A DNA stretch of 64,000 nt from Inquilinus sp. Marseille-Q2685 (GCF_916619195.1 NZ_CAKAKL010000007.1:310001-374000); one strand, 5' to 3'. Positions 1 to 9,165 are shown, counted from the stretch's first letter. The notes: generated by a model not told the origin, from the letters alone. Numbers and translations are program-made.

Positions 1-500
1 TTTGGGAAATATCGGACAATTCGCGGGCGCCGGTAACGGAGACGGCTCGCCCTCGGCGCTTGACTCCATCCGGCTTGGTCTGAGCATCTGTTCATAAATT
101 GAGCATAAGATCATAGCTACCCTGTCGGGCAGACGCCGTGCCAGCCGGATGCCGGTGCCGGCCGGCAGGCAGCGGCATCGCCAGAACGGCTTTGGATCAA
201 CCCGAGGAGGCCCCGCCCCATGGTTCGGACGATGACGAACGCCCTGGCCCCGCCGGCATGGACGTCCATCGCCGGGGGCGTGCCCTGAGAGGTCCGATCC
301 CCACGAATCGTGTCGCCAGGAAATCTTGACGATCCACGACCTCCCCGCCGGGCGGGAGAGGTGCCCGGTCCTTCGCCCGCCTCTGTCTGGAAGAGGGAAG
401 ATGCATGCTTGAATACGCATTCACGCCGACGGCTCCGGCGTCGCAGGCGCAGCAGGCCGCGGTCGGCGGCGACCGTCAGTCGGCCCTGCAGCGGCCAGCG
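1..500. other. leader region without a convincing gene
   Basis: I see no supportable gene here. The short open frames have arginine- and proline-rich translations typical of GC-rich noise. Around 84-118 there is a locally AT-rich stretch with two copies of TGAGCAT and a TTCATAAATT core. It could be a promoter or LysR-type binding region for the regulator that follows, or for a gene left of the window. There is no hairpin with a T-run and no RNA gene that I recognise. Confidence 0.5.
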
Positions 501-1460
501 ATGAACCTGGCCTCGGTCGACCTGAACCTGCTGGTGGCGCTGGAGGCGCTGCTGCAGTTCCGCAACGTCACCCACGCCGCCCAGCATGTCGGCCAGAGCC
601 AGCCGGCGATGAGCCGGGCCCTGGCCAGGCTGCGCGGCATGTTCAACGACGACCTCCTGGTCCGCACCTCGACCGGCCTGGCGCCGACGCCGCGGGGCGA
701 GCGGCTGGCCGAACTGCTGCCCTCGGTGCTCGGCGCCATCCGGGAGATCGTGACGAGCCGCAGCTTCGCTCCCGGCGAATGGCGGTCGAAGGTGACGATG
801 GCGATGCCCGACCACCAGTCCCTGGTCCTGCTGCCGCGCCTGCTGCCGCGGCTGCGCGAGCGGGCGCCGCATCTCGACGTCGTCACCGATCCGCTGCTGG
901 CCGGCGCCCTGCGGCGGCTCGAACAGGGCGAGATCGACCTCGCCGTCGGGCAGATCGGCGACACCCCGCCCGGCTATTTCCGGCGCAGCCTCTACGCCGA
1001 CCGCTTCGCCTGCCTGCTGCGCCGGGACCATCCGGCCCTGGCGCAGGACTGGACGATCGAACGCTTCTCGACCCTGCGCCACGCCGTGATCGCCTCCGGC
1101 GCCGAGGACGGCTTCGGCCAGGTCTATGACGGGCTGGCCAAGCTGGACCTGCCGGACCGCGACCCGATCCTGGTCCCCAACATGCTGACGGCGCCGGCGA
1201 TGATCGCCGAGACCGACCTGGTGCTGACCGTGCCGCACCGCGTCGCCACCCGCGTCGCCGCCATGCTGCCGCTGGCGGTGGTCGACCCGCCGCTGGAGCT
1301 GCCGGCCTACGAGGTGGCGCTGATCTGGCATGAGCGCCGCCATCGCGACCCGGACCACAGCTGGCTGCGCGGCGAGATCGCCGCGGCAGCGCTCGCGGCG
1401 GTTCATGGCGGCCGCCGGGCCGCCGGCCCGATGGGATTGCACGGCGGCCCGGCATCCTGA
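501..1460 (+). CDS. LysR-family transcriptional regulator
   Basis: This is a DNA-binding regulator of 319 residues, a usual LysR length. The N-terminal winged helix is clear: residues 1-60 read from DLNLLVALEAL through THAAQHVGQSQPAMSRAL to ARLRGMFNDDLLVRT, the classic LysR recognition-helix pattern. The remainder is a type 2 periplasmic-binding fold that would sense a small effector (stretches such as EIDLAVGQIG and FACLLRRDHP). I place the start at the ATG at 501, because the frame upstream (from 405) gives a low-complexity leader that does not belong to the family. The gene stands alone and converges on the DUF72 gene. Its target is not shown by the sequence. It could control the porin and gamma-glutamyltransferase genes nearby or something left of the window. 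Confidence 0.85.
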   Translation: MNLASVDLNLLVALEALLQFRNVTHAAQHVGQSQPAMSRALARLRGMFNDDLLVRTSTGLAPTPRGERLAELLPSVLGAIREIVTSRSFAPGEWRSKVTMAMPDHQSLVLLPRLLPRLRERAPHLDVVTDPLLAGALRRLEQGEIDLAVGQIGDTPPGYFRRSLYADRFACLLRRDHPALAQDWTIERFSTLRHAVIASGAEDGFGQVYDGLAKLDLPDRDPILVPNMLTAPAMIAETDLVLTVPHRVATRVAAMLPLAVVDPPLELPAYEVALIWHERRHRDPDHSWLRGEIAAAALAAVHGGRRAAGPMGLHGGPAS

Positions 1461-1473
1461 TGATGCTGCAGGA

Positions 1474-2364
1474 TCAGCGGCCCAGCCGGTCCTCGACCCG
1501 GCGAATCAGCCCCTTGGCATCGGCCGGGGCGCGCACCTTGGCGTCGTTGTCGAAATAGACGTAGACGTCGCGCCCGGCCCGCTTCGGCCCGGGCCGGTCG
1601 ATCACCCGCTCGGCGTCCTTCGGCTCGCGCCCGATGGCCCAGGCGGCCACGCGGTCGGCCCAGGTGTCGAGCGCCGCGTCGTCGTAGCCGCTGACATACA
1701 GCTGCTCCGACCCGTGCAGGCGGCAATAGACGAAGTCGGCGGTCAGGTCCATGCGCCGCGGCCAGTCCACCGTGTCGGCGCAGACCAGAGCCACGCGGTA
1801 GCGGCGCAGCAGCCGGATGAAGGCGGGATCGAGGAAGCTGTCGTGGCGGATCTCCATGGCGTGCCGCATCGGCCGCTTGCGGTCGGTCCTGGTCCAGGCC
1901 CGGCCGGCATAGCGCTCGTCGTGACGGCGGGCGATCTCCGCTGCGGCCTCGGTGTCCTTCGGCAGCAGCTGGAAGAAGGCCTCGATCCGGTCCTGGTCGA
2001 AGCGGAAGCTGGGCGGGAACTGCCACAGGATGGGCCCCAGCTTCGGCCCCAGCCGCAGCGGCCCGGAGGCCAGGAAATTGGCCAGCGGCGCCTCCACCTC
2101 GCGCAGACGGCGCAGATGGGTGATGTAGCGCGGCCCCTTGACCGCGAAGACGAAATCCTCCGGGGTCTCATCGGACCAGCGGGCATAGCTCTCCGGCCGC
2201 TGGGTGCCGTAGAAGGTGCCGTTGATCTCGACGGTCGGAAAGCTCTCGGCGGCGAAGGCCAGCTCACGCTTCTGCGGCAGGCCCTTCGGATAGAACACGC
2301 CGCGCCAGGGCCGGTAGGTCCAGCCCGAGATCCCGATCCGCACCTGTCCGGCCTTGCTGCCCAT
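1474..2364 (-). CDS. DUF72 (YecE-like) TIM-barrel protein
   Basis: The protein has 296 residues and belongs to the DUF72/YecE family. It starts with the family signature IGISGWTYRPWRGVFYP and contains EINGTFYG and LWQFPPSFRFD, all hallmarks of this TIM-barrel-like fold. The biochemical role of the family is not established, so none is assigned. I choose the ATG at 2364 because CCGGAGGAG lies just upstream as a good ribosome site. A longer frame to 2418 would add 18 residues with no family match. It converges on the LysR gene with a 13-bp gap and lies downstream of the porin on the same strand, separated by a hairpin terminator, so it probably has its own promoter. Confidence 0.85.
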   Translation of the reverse strand: MGSKAGQVRIGISGWTYRPWRGVFYPKGLPQKRELAFAAESFPTVEINGTFYGTQRPESYARWSDETPEDFVFAVKGPRYITHLRRLREVEAPLANFLASGPLRLGPKLGPILWQFPPSFRFDQDRIEAFFQLLPKDTEAAAEIARRHDERYAGRAWTRTDRKRPMRHAMEIRHDSFLDPAFIRLLRRYRVALVCADTVDWPRRMDLTADFVYCRLHGSEQLYVSGYDDAALDTWADRVAAWAIGREPKDAERVIDRPGPKRAGRDVYVYFDNDAKVRAPADAKGLIRRVEDRLGR

Positions 2365-2410
2365 CGCGCTCCTCCGGTGAGGAAACGCCGTAAGAAGTAG
2401 TGCCGTGCCC

Positions 2411-2444
2411 CAAAACAAAGAGGGCGGCCCCTGGCGCCGCCCTC
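2411..2444 (-). terminator. rho-independent terminator of the porin gene
   Basis: On the minus strand a perfect 9-bp stem (GAGGGCGGC at 2436-2444 pairing with GCCGCCCTC at 2420-2428, 7-nt loop) is followed at once by TTTGTTTTG. It lies 33 bp after the porin stop codon. It ends transcription coming from the porin, just before the DUF72 gene begins. Confidence 0.85.
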
Positions 2445-2477
2445 GAGTTCGCTGGGTAATAGGAGGTCAGGTATCGA

Positions 2478-3632
2478 TCAGAAGGAGAGGGCCAGGCCCG
2501 TGGTCAGGGCGGTCGCCTCATAGTCCCGGCCGAAGCGGAACTCGTTCCGCTCATAGGCCAGCTCGGTGAAGCTGTTGAGGCCCGGGGCGATGTTGTAGAG
2601 GAACGAGCCGATGACGCTGTGGTTGGTCTTCAGGTCGGCGCCGTCGGTGAAGGACGATTCGAGGCCGTTGTTCTTCTCCGCCGTGGTGTAGGCATAGCCG
2701 ACCGAGGCGACGAAGGGGCCGCTGGCGTAGGACAGGTCGCCGGTGATCGAGTCGATGGCCTTGTCGGCGCGGAAGGTGCTGGAGAAGTGCACCCAGTTGA
2801 CGCTGGCACCGAACCCGCTGGAATGGATGAACTGGCCGCCGAGGCTGTAGGCCTCGTAGTCGTGGTTGCCGCTGACGCCGTTGCCGTTGCCGGCCGAACC
2901 GCGCAGGGTCACCGTGCTGCCGTCGAAGGTGTTGGTGTACTGGACGCCGGCGGTGACGATGTTCTCGTAGCGGGTGCTGCCGTCATTGGTCAGGTCGTTG
3001 CGGCCGCCGTTGCCGGCATGGCCGTTGCCGCCCGCGACCGGCGTGAAGTCGACGCCGAACGAGAAGCCGGAGAAGCTCGGCGAGGTGTACTTGACCTTGG
3101 TGTCCTTGCCGTTCAGGCCGCCGATGCCATAGCTCGGATCCACGGCGTAGAAGGTGTCGGAGCCGCCGAACAGGTTGAACTTGCCGTCCAGCCCGTCGCC
3201 CCAGCCGGCGCCGAGGCCGAGCTTGCCGTTCAGCGTGTCATGGACATAGACGTAGCCGAAATCGGCGATGGCGTAGGGCGCGTCGCCGAGGGTGACGGTG
3301 CCGAAGCCGCCCTTCACGTAGAGATAGGTGCGGTCGATCGTGACGTCGTTGCGGCGGTCGACGTTGTTCATGCGGATGCGGGCGCCGTATTCCAGGCCGG
3401 AATCCGTGACGTTCTTGACGTCGAACTGCAGCCGCGCATTGGACACGAAGTCATAGTCGCGGTCGAAGGTGTCGTCGGCGGTGTTGCTGATCGACAGGCC
3501 GGCCATGAAGCCGATCCAGCCGCTGATCTTCAGCGACAGGCCCGAGGTGACGTTCGCATCCGCCGCCTGGGCAATACCAGTCCCTCCCGCGGCGGCCGCA
3601 AGGCACACCCCGAGCAACAAAATCTTCCGCAT
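2478..3632 (-). CDS. outer-membrane general porin
   Basis: The product is a 384-residue secreted beta-barrel protein of the Gram-negative porin family. The first 24 residues are a signal peptide (Lys-rich start, hydrophobic LLLGVCLAAAA core, cleavage after AQA). The mature protein alternates short polar and aromatic strands. It contains the porin-like phrase YLYVKGGFGTVTLGDAPYA, corresponding to the region before the constriction loop, and ends in Phe (LALSF), the usual assembly signal for the BAM complex. It would allow passive passage of small solutes across the outer membrane. GAGGGGAAGTAAA precedes the ATG. A sigma70-like promoter is readable upstream and a terminator follows, so the gene is monocistronic and probably highly expressed. 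Confidence 0.9.
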   Translation of the reverse strand: MRKILLLGVCLAAAAGGTGIAQAADANVTSGLSLKISGWIGFMAGLSISNTADDTFDRDYDFVSNARLQFDVKNVTDSGLEYGARIRMNNVDRRNDVTIDRTYLYVKGGFGTVTLGDAPYAIADFGYVYVHDTLNGKLGLGAGWGDGLDGKFNLFGGSDTFYAVDPSYGIGGLNGKDTKVKYTSPSFSGFSFGVDFTPVAGGNGHAGNGGRNDLTNDGSTRYENIVTAGVQYTNTFDGSTVTLRGSAGNGNGVSGNHDYEAYSLGGQFIHSSGFGASVNWVHFSSTFRADKAIDSITGDLSYASGPFVASVGYAYTTAEKNNGLESSFTDGADLKTNHSVIGSFLYNIAPGLNSFTELAYERNEFRFGRDYEATALTTGLALSF

Positions 3633-3703
3633 TTTACTTCCCCTCGCGTGTCAGGCGCGTTTCCCCCCAAGTGGAATCGCGGCCTTTTTCTGTGACGGGG
3701 CGG

Positions 3704-3732
3704 CTTATACGAAGGCAGCTGTTCCAAATCAA
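3704..3732 (-). promoter_or_regulatory. sigma70-type promoter of the porin gene
   Basis: Read on the minus strand, TTGATT (3727-3732) is followed after exactly 17 bp by TATAAG (3704-3709). Transcription would start near 3697 and give a leader of about 65 nt before the porin ATG. Just upstream of the -35 an inverted repeat ACGAA-AAA-TTCGT (3745-3757) sits where a regulator could bind. The region is markedly AT-rich for this genome. Confidence 0.65.
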
Positions 3733-3898
3733 TCATCAGGTGCGACGAAAAATTCGTGTGTGCGCAAATTTCATAAAATCGTCACGGCGTTCCCGCAGGT
3801 GATGCGAGCAGGCCGTTCCGGCTTGCGGCGTGGCCCGGTTGCCAGCGGCCGCCGCGGCCGATATCAACAACCGATCGAAGCGAGAAAGGACACGGCGG

Positions 3899-5488
3899 AT
3901 GCAGCGGGATTTCGGCCAGCCGGGGCGCTCGGCGCTGATCGCGGGCGAGGCGGCGATCGCCACCTCCCACCCGCTGGCCTCGGCCACCGGGCTCGAGGTG
4001 CTGATGGACGGCGGCAACGCGGTCGATGCGGCGCTCGCCGCGGTCGCGGTGCAATGCGTGGTCGAAGCCCACATGACCGGCATCGGCGGCGACTGCTTCG
4101 TGCTCTATGCCCCGGCCGGGAAGGACGCGCTGGCGCTGAACGGCAGCGGCCGCGCCCCGCGCGCCGCCTCGGCGGAGGCGCTGGCGGCGCAGGGCCTCTC
4201 GGCCATCCCGCAGCGCAGCCCGCATGCGGTGACCGTGCCGGGCGCGGTCTCGGCCTGGTGCCGGCTGCATGCCGAGCACGGGTCGCTGCCGCTCGACCGT
4301 CTGTTCGCCCGCGCCATCCTCTATGCCGAGGAAGGCTATCCGGTGGCCCCGCGCGTCGCCTGGGACTGGGCCGAGGATGCCGGCTTCCTGGCCGGCGACG
4401 CCGGCTGCCGCGCCGTGTTCCTGCCTGGCGGCCGGATCCCGGCGGTCGCCGACCGGCATGCCCAGCCGCTGCTCGGCGCCCGGCTGCGCGACATCGCCGC
4501 CCGCGGCGCCGCCGCCTTCTACGAGGGTGCCGTGGCGGATTCGCTGGTCCGCTTCCTGCGGGCCCAGGGCGGGCTGCACACGCTCGACGATTTCGCCGCC
4601 GGCCGTGAGGTCGCCAACTGGGTCGACCCGATCCGGCTCGACTACCGCGGCACCGAAGTGGTGGAGTGCCCGCCGAACGGCCAGGGTTTGGCGGCGCTGA
4701 TGATCCTGGGCCTGCTGGCCGGCCAGGATCTCTCGGCGGAGCTGCCGGAGGCCGACCGCATCCATCTGCACGCGGAGGCGACCAAGATCGCCTATCACCA
4801 CCGCGACGCGCTGATCTGCGACCCAGACCACCTGCCGCACGACCCGCGGACGCTGCTGTCGGAGGAGGTGCTGGGCACGCTGCGCCGGCGGATCGACCCG
4901 AAGCGCGCCGGCCAGCCGGCGTTGTGGACCGAGCCGGAGCACCGCGACACGGTCTATCTCTGCGTCGTCGACCGTGACGGCAACGCCGTCTCCTTCATCA
5001 ACTCGATCTTCGACAGCTTCGGCAGCGGGCTGCTCGACCCCGAGACCGGCGTGCTGCTGCACAGCCGCGGCCGGTCCTTCCGGGTCGAGCCGAAGCACCC
5101 GAATTCGATCGGGCCGGGCAAGCGGCCGATGCACACCATCATCCCCGGCCTGCTGCGCCGCGGCGGCCGTACCGCCGGCGTGTTCGGGGTGATGGGCGGG
5201 CACTACCAGGCGGCCGGCCAGGCGCAGTTCGTGTCCTCGGTCGTCGACCGCGGCCTCGACCCGCAGGCGGCGCTGGACCTGCCGCGCAGCTTCGCCTTCG
5301 ACGGCGTGCTGCAGCTCGAGACCCGGATCGGCGAGGCGGTGGCGACGGACCTCGCCGGCCGCGGCCACACGGTCGAGCGGCGCGACGAACCGCTGGGCGG
5401 AGGCCAGGCGATCCTGATCGACCATGAGCGCGGCGTGCTGATCGCCGGCTCCGACCCCCGCAAGGACGGCTGCGCGCTGGGGATCTGA
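3899..5488 (+). CDS. gamma-glutamyltransferase-family protein
   Basis: The protein has 529 residues and belongs to the N-terminal nucleophile hydrolase family of gamma-glutamyltranspeptidases. Such proteins mature by cutting themselves before a catalytic Thr. The start of the large subunit is typical (ATSHPLASATGLEVLMDGGN, then HMTGIGGDCFVLY). The predicted nucleophile is Thr351 in RDTVYLCVVDRDGN, and the small subunit carries NSIFDSFGSGLLDP and GKRPMHTI. I see no signal peptide, unlike secreted GGTs, so it may act in the cytoplasm on gamma-glutamyl or related amides. The ATG at 3899 follows AAAGGA. The creatininase-family gene lies 87 bp downstream on the same strand, so the two may form an amide-degrading pair. 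The substrate is unknown. Acylase-like activity is possible. Confidence 0.85.
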   Translation: MQRDFGQPGRSALIAGEAAIATSHPLASATGLEVLMDGGNAVDAALAAVAVQCVVEAHMTGIGGDCFVLYAPAGKDALALNGSGRAPRAASAEALAAQGLSAIPQRSPHAVTVPGAVSAWCRLHAEHGSLPLDRLFARAILYAEEGYPVAPRVAWDWAEDAGFLAGDAGCRAVFLPGGRIPAVADRHAQPLLGARLRDIAARGAAAFYEGAVADSLVRFLRAQGGLHTLDDFAAGREVANWVDPIRLDYRGTEVVECPPNGQGLAALMILGLLAGQDLSAELPEADRIHLHAEATKIAYHHRDALICDPDHLPHDPRTLLSEEVLGTLRRRIDPKRAGQPALWTEPEHRDTVYLCVVDRDGNAVSFINSIFDSFGSGLLDPETGVLLHSRGRSFRVEPKHPNSIGPGKRPMHTIIPGLLRRGGRTAGVFGVMGGHYQAAGQAQFVSSVVDRGLDPQAALDLPRSFAFDGVLQLETRIGEAVATDLAGRGHTVERRDEPLGGGQAILIDHERGVLIAGSDPRKDGCALGI

Positions 5489-5575
5489 CGACGCCTCGCC
5501 GCTGACCGGCGCTTTCAAAGGAACTCCCGGGCCGCTCCCGGATTGGACAAGGCGAGCCCAGGAAACGGAGGACCC

Positions 5576-6313
5576 ATGCAGCTTCAGCTCAGCTCCTGGC
5601 CGGAGATCGAGGCCTATCTGAAGACCTCGCGCGGCGCGATCATGCCGATCGGATCGACCGAGCAGCACGGCCCGAACGGGCTGATCGGCACCGATGCGCT
5701 GTGCGCCGAGGGCATCGCCCGCGGCGTCGGCGACAAGACCGGGGCGGTGGTCGGCCCGACCATCGGCGTCGGCATGGCGCATCACCACATGACCTTCCCG
5801 GGCAGCATGACGCTGAAGCCGTCGACGCTGGTGCTGGTGATCCGCGATTACGTCATGGCGCTGGCCGAGCACGGCTTCGAGCGCTTCCTGTTCGTCAACG
5901 GCCATGGCGGCAACATCGCCACCATCCAGGCCGCCTTCTACGAGATCTATTCCGAGCGGCGCGCGCTCGGTAGCCCGTCGGTCCGCTGCCGCCTGGTCAA
6001 CTGGTGGGACAATCCCGGCGTGCAGCGTCTGTCGAAGGAGCTGTATGGCGTGGCCGAGGGCAGCCACGCCACGGCCAGCGAGGTGGCGGTCACGCAGCAC
6101 CTGTTCCCCGACCACATCAAATCGGCCGAGCTGGACCCGCCGATCGCACCGTCGGGCCGGTTCTACGACGCCGCCGACTACCGCCGGCGCTTTCCGGACG
6201 GCCGCATCGGCTCCAACCCCGGCCTGGCGACGCCGGAGCACGGGAAGCAGTTCTACGACGCGGCGGTCGAGGCGATCGCCGGCACCTATGCGGAGTTCCT
6301 GGCCGAAGCCTGA
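5576..6313 (+). CDS. creatininase-family amidohydrolase
   Basis: This 245-residue protein matches the creatininase/MftE-like family of dinuclear metal hydrolases. The metal-binding signature is intact: Glu29 and His31 in GSTEQHGP, Asp40 in IGTDAL, His110 in VNGHGGN and a later Glu in EGSHATASEVAV. Members hydrolyse cyclic amides such as creatinine, or act on other amide bonds. The substrate here cannot be read. The ATG at 5576 is preceded by ACGGAGGA. The gene follows the gamma-glutamyltransferase homologue, suggesting linked amide catabolism. Its last 28 bp overlap the end of the convergent VanW-glycosyltransferase gene. Confidence 0.85.
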   Translation: MQLQLSSWPEIEAYLKTSRGAIMPIGSTEQHGPNGLIGTDALCAEGIARGVGDKTGAVVGPTIGVGMAHHHMTFPGSMTLKPSTLVLVIRDYVMALAEHGFERFLFVNGHGGNIATIQAAFYEIYSERRALGSPSVRCRLVNWWDNPGVQRLSKELYGVAEGSHATASEVAVTQHLFPDHIKSAELDPPIAPSGRFYDAADYRRRFPDGRIGSNPGLATPEHGKQFYDAAVEAIAGTYAEFLAEA

Positions 6314-8052
6314 AGCCGCTGGGGGGCATCGCCGAGCGCCTGCAGCAGCGCCTGCCGCAGGGCCGCGGCGTCGTCTTCCGGCACCAGGGTGACGCCGGGT
6401 CTCTCGTCGAGGCCGCAGGCGGCGGTGGCGATCACCGGGATGCCCAGCGCCAGGGCGCGCAGCAGCGCCCGCGGCTGGTGCTCGACGATCGCCGGCAGCA
6501 CCACCGCCGCCAGCGGGGACGGCCAGGCGCCGCCGGGCACCGTCCGGGCCGAGACGTTGCGCCAGAACGGCTTGTCATGCTCCCGCGCCCGGCCGGTGAC
6601 GGCCAGGTCGATGTCCAGCCCCTCGACCGCGTCGCGCAGGGCATGGGCGCCCTTGCGGCCCAGCGGCGAGGCCGGGAACAGGATGGTGCGGCCGCCGATC
6701 GTGGGCGTGGGTACGGCAGTCACGTCCGGCAGCGCCCAGTCCAGATGCACCGCCCGGTCCGGAAAGCGCGCGGCGATGCCGGCATGTGGGGTGTACAGGC
6801 GGGGCGCGGCGGCCAGCGCCCCGGCGTCCGCCGCGACGATCTCCTCCGGTGCCCGGAAATCGCCCAGGGTCGGGCTTTCGGGATGGCGCGTCAGGGCCCG
6901 GTCCAGCCGCGCCTGCAGCGCCGCCAGCGGCCAGCGCTCCATCAGCACGTCGAAGCTGCGGCCTTGCAGGCAGCCGAGGCGCCAGAGATGCGGCAGCAGC
7001 CCCTGGCCGACCACCAGATGGGTGTGGCGGTAGGACAAGCGGCCGGCATAGGCCTCGGCGAGCCGCCGGTCGAAGTCCAGCATCGCCCGCGGCAGGGCCC
7101 CGCCCCCCGTCGGCAGCCGACGCAGCGCCCGGGCGCGGACCAGCGCGACCAGTATGGCGCGGTCCTCGCCGCCGGGCAGCTCCGGCCAGGCATAGCGGGC
7201 CCGGGCCGGCCAGCGCATCGGCAGGAACAGCCTGTCCTCCGGCCCAGACTGGGCGCGCATCAGCGCCGCGTATTCCGGCCAGCTTCCGTCGACCAGCCAG
7301 GCGGTCGGCCGCCGCGTGACCGCCGCGCCTTTGGGCACGTGATGGACGCAGCCTTCGCGGGCGCAGCCGACGCAGTCATGCGCCGCCTCGCGCGGGGCAG
7401 GGAAGGGGATGACGATTCCGGCAGCCGGGGCGGCGGCGCTGCGGAAGCGGATCTCCAGCTCCGACGCCGTCAGCCGGGCCTCGATGCGGAAGCTCGCCGG
7501 GCTGCGGAAGCGCAGGTCGACATAGTTCCAGAACACGGTGGCGTCGCGCCCGGCCGCGGCGCGCGACCCCGGCACCAGCCGGCTGTGGGCGTGGCGCTCG
7601 ACGATCTCGAACCCCGTGGCCAGCGCCGCCTCGTACAGGCCGTTCGACAGCTGGCACAGCCCGCCGCCGGTGCTGGCGACCAGGCAGCCCTCGCGCAGCT
7701 CGCGCCCGGCGACGAAGCCCCGCCGGCGGGTGGCGCGGCCGACCTGCCGCCAGAAGCTGAACCCCGTCCCGGCCGGCACCACAACGCCGTCGAGGACACG
7801 CACGGCCAGGCGCAGATTCTGGATCTTGCCGGCGGTCAGGTCGTGCTCGCCGGTCCCTTCGGCGCCGGACCACAGCGGCGACCGGATCTCGGTGACGACG
7901 GGAGCATCGCGCAGCGCCTCGGCCCGCCGGTGGCGCGCCGGCCGGCTGCGGATCTCGGCCAGGGTCCGGCGGGTGCGCAGCAGCGCGGCCTTGGCCCGGA
8001 AGGCCAGTGCGCTCCAACGTGACGGAACCCCGGAATCCGCAGGCAGTGCCAT
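6286..8052 (-). CDS. VanW domain fused to glycosyltransferase-like domain
   Basis: The protein has 588 residues in two parts. Residues about 50-210 form a VanW domain: the run LDGVVVPAGTGFSFWRQVG, then GGGLCQLSNGLYEAAL and IVERHAHSRLVPGS, is the family core seen in Gram-positive glycopeptide-resistance loci and in many proteins of unknown role. After a cysteine cluster (CVGCAREGCVHH) the C-terminal half looks like a GT-B glycosyltransferase. Its end (GGRTILFPASPLGRKGAHAL, then ALALGIPVIATAACG) resembles the donor-binding half of GT4 enzymes. No membrane segment or signal peptide is evident. The start is the ATG at 8052, but the ribosome site is weak. It is transcribed alone, divergent from cdhR. 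A role in cell-surface glycan synthesis is an inference. Confidence 0.7.
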   Translation of the reverse strand: MALPADSGVPSRWSALAFRAKAALLRTRRTLAEIRSRPARHRRAEALRDAPVVTEIRSPLWSGAEGTGEHDLTAGKIQNLRLAVRVLDGVVVPAGTGFSFWRQVGRATRRRGFVAGRELREGCLVASTGGGLCQLSNGLYEAALATGFEIVERHAHSRLVPGSRAAAGRDATVFWNYVDLRFRSPASFRIEARLTASELEIRFRSAAAPAAGIVIPFPAPREAAHDCVGCAREGCVHHVPKGAAVTRRPTAWLVDGSWPEYAALMRAQSGPEDRLFLPMRWPARARYAWPELPGGEDRAILVALVRARALRRLPTGGGALPRAMLDFDRRLAEAYAGRLSYRHTHLVVGQGLLPHLWRLGCLQGRSFDVLMERWPLAALQARLDRALTRHPESPTLGDFRAPEEIVAADAGALAAAPRLYTPHAGIAARFPDRAVHLDWALPDVTAVPTPTIGGRTILFPASPLGRKGAHALRDAVEGLDIDLAVTGRAREHDKPFWRNVSARTVPGGAWPSPLAAVVLPAIVEHQPRALLRALALGIPVIATAACGLDERPGVTLVPEDDAAALRQALLQALGDAPQRLQASARNSA

Positions 8053-8205
8053 GATCGTCTCTACCCCCGTGCCTGACCGGGCCAGTGGATCAGGGGAAGA
8101 TGGCCGGACGATGTCGCCGCCGTGGCCGGCCGGGCGCCATGCGGTCGGACTTGACGTCCGGCCCCGTCGGCTTGATGAAAGGCGACGCTTCCGATCGGGC
8201 CCGCC

Positions 8206-9165
8206 ATGACGACCGACGCCCCCCGCCGCATCGGCTTCCTGCTGCTGCCGCAGTTCTCGATGATGGCCTTCGCCTCGGCGATCGAGCCGCTGCGCGTCGC
8301 CAACCGGCTGTCGCGGCGGCAGGTCTATCGCTGGACCATCTTCTCCGCCGACGGCCTGCCGGTGCCGGCCTCGAACGGCCTGCCGCTGCCGGCCGACGCC
8401 GTGGCCGGCAGCCAGGACGACCTGCCGATGCTGATCGTCTGCGCCGCCTTCGAGCCGCTGGCCGCGGTGAGTCCGGCGCTGACCCGCTGGTTCCGCCGGC
8501 TCGACCGCGCCGGGGCCGTGCTCGGCGGGATCGACACCGGCTGCTTCGCGCTCGCCTCCGCCGGGCTGCTCGACGGCTATCGCGCCACCGCGCATTGGGA
8601 GGCGCTGGACGGCTTCGCCGAACAGTTCCCGCGGGTCGAGGCGCGCGCCTGCCTGTTCGAGGCTGATCGCCGCCGCCTGACCTGCGCCGGCGGCACCGCG
8701 GCCTTGGACCTGATGCTGCAGATCATCCGCATGGATCACGGCGCCCGACTGGCCGCGGCGGTGTCGGAGCAGTTCATCTACAACACGCTGCGCCATGCCG
8801 AGGACCGGCAGCGCCTGTCGGTGCCGCGGCAGCTCGACATCCGCGACAGCCGCCTGGCCAGGATGGTCGAGATCATGGAGCGCAACGTGGCGAGCCCGAT
8901 CGCCGTCACCGCCCTGGCCCGCACCGTCGACATGTCGCCGCGCCAGGTCGAGCGGCTGTTCACCCGTCATCTCGGCCGCGGCCCACAGGGCTTCTACCAG
9001 TCGCTGCGGCTGCAGCGGGCGCGGTCGATGGTGCAGTATTCCGACGACCCGTTGCTGGAGGTGGCGGTGGCCTGCGGCTTCGGCAGCTACGAGCATTTCT
9101 GCCGCTGCTATCGCCGCGAATTCGGCGTGCCGCCCAGCCGCGACCGCAGGGCGTCCGCCGCCTAG
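8206..9165 (+). CDS. cdhR: GlxA-family regulator, CdhR-like (carnitine)
   Basis: The regulator has 319 residues with two domains. Residues 1-180 form a DJ-1/PfpI-like effector domain (IGFLLLPQFSMMAFASAIEP, then GGIDTGCFALASAGLLDGYR with the elbow Cys). Residues about 215-310 are an AraC-type double helix-turn-helix (VTALARTVDMSPRQVERLF and EVAVACGFGSYEHFCRCYRR). The opening phrase is typical of the GbdR/CdhR group that responds to betaine and carnitine metabolites. The two genes directly downstream encode carnitine-pathway enzymes, which supports the CdhR assignment. It probably activates them. The stop at 9165 is 106 bp before the next ATG, leaving room for a promoter with its binding site. 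Confidence 0.75.
   Translation: MTTDAPRRIGFLLLPQFSMMAFASAIEPLRVANRLSRRQVYRWTIFSADGLPVPASNGLPLPADAVAGSQDDLPMLIVCAAFEPLAAVSPALTRWFRRLDRAGAVLGGIDTGCFALASAGLLDGYRATAHWEALDGFAEQFPRVEARACLFEADRRRLTCAGGTAALDLMLQIIRMDHGARLAAAVSEQFIYNTLRHAEDRQRLSVPRQLDIRDSRLARMVEIMERNVASPIAVTALARTVDMSPRQVERLFTRHLGRGPQGFYQSLRLQRARSMVQYSDDPLLEVAVACGFGSYEHFCRCYRREFGVPPSRDRRASAA

Noticed and set aside
138-329. A 63-codon frame before the LysR gene
   Set aside because: It is Pro/Arg-rich, has no ribosome site and resembles no known small protein.
117-1442. A 441-codon open frame on the minus strand opposite the LysR gene
   Set aside because: The translation is rich in Arg, Gln and Gly with no family pattern, and it is the antisense shadow of a convincing LysR gene.
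3782-6241. Long minus-strand frame of 819 codons opposite the gamma-glutamyltransferase and creatininase genes
   Set aside because: It has no recognisable domain and is a GC-rich shadow. The plus-strand genes carry full catalytic motifs and ribosome sites.
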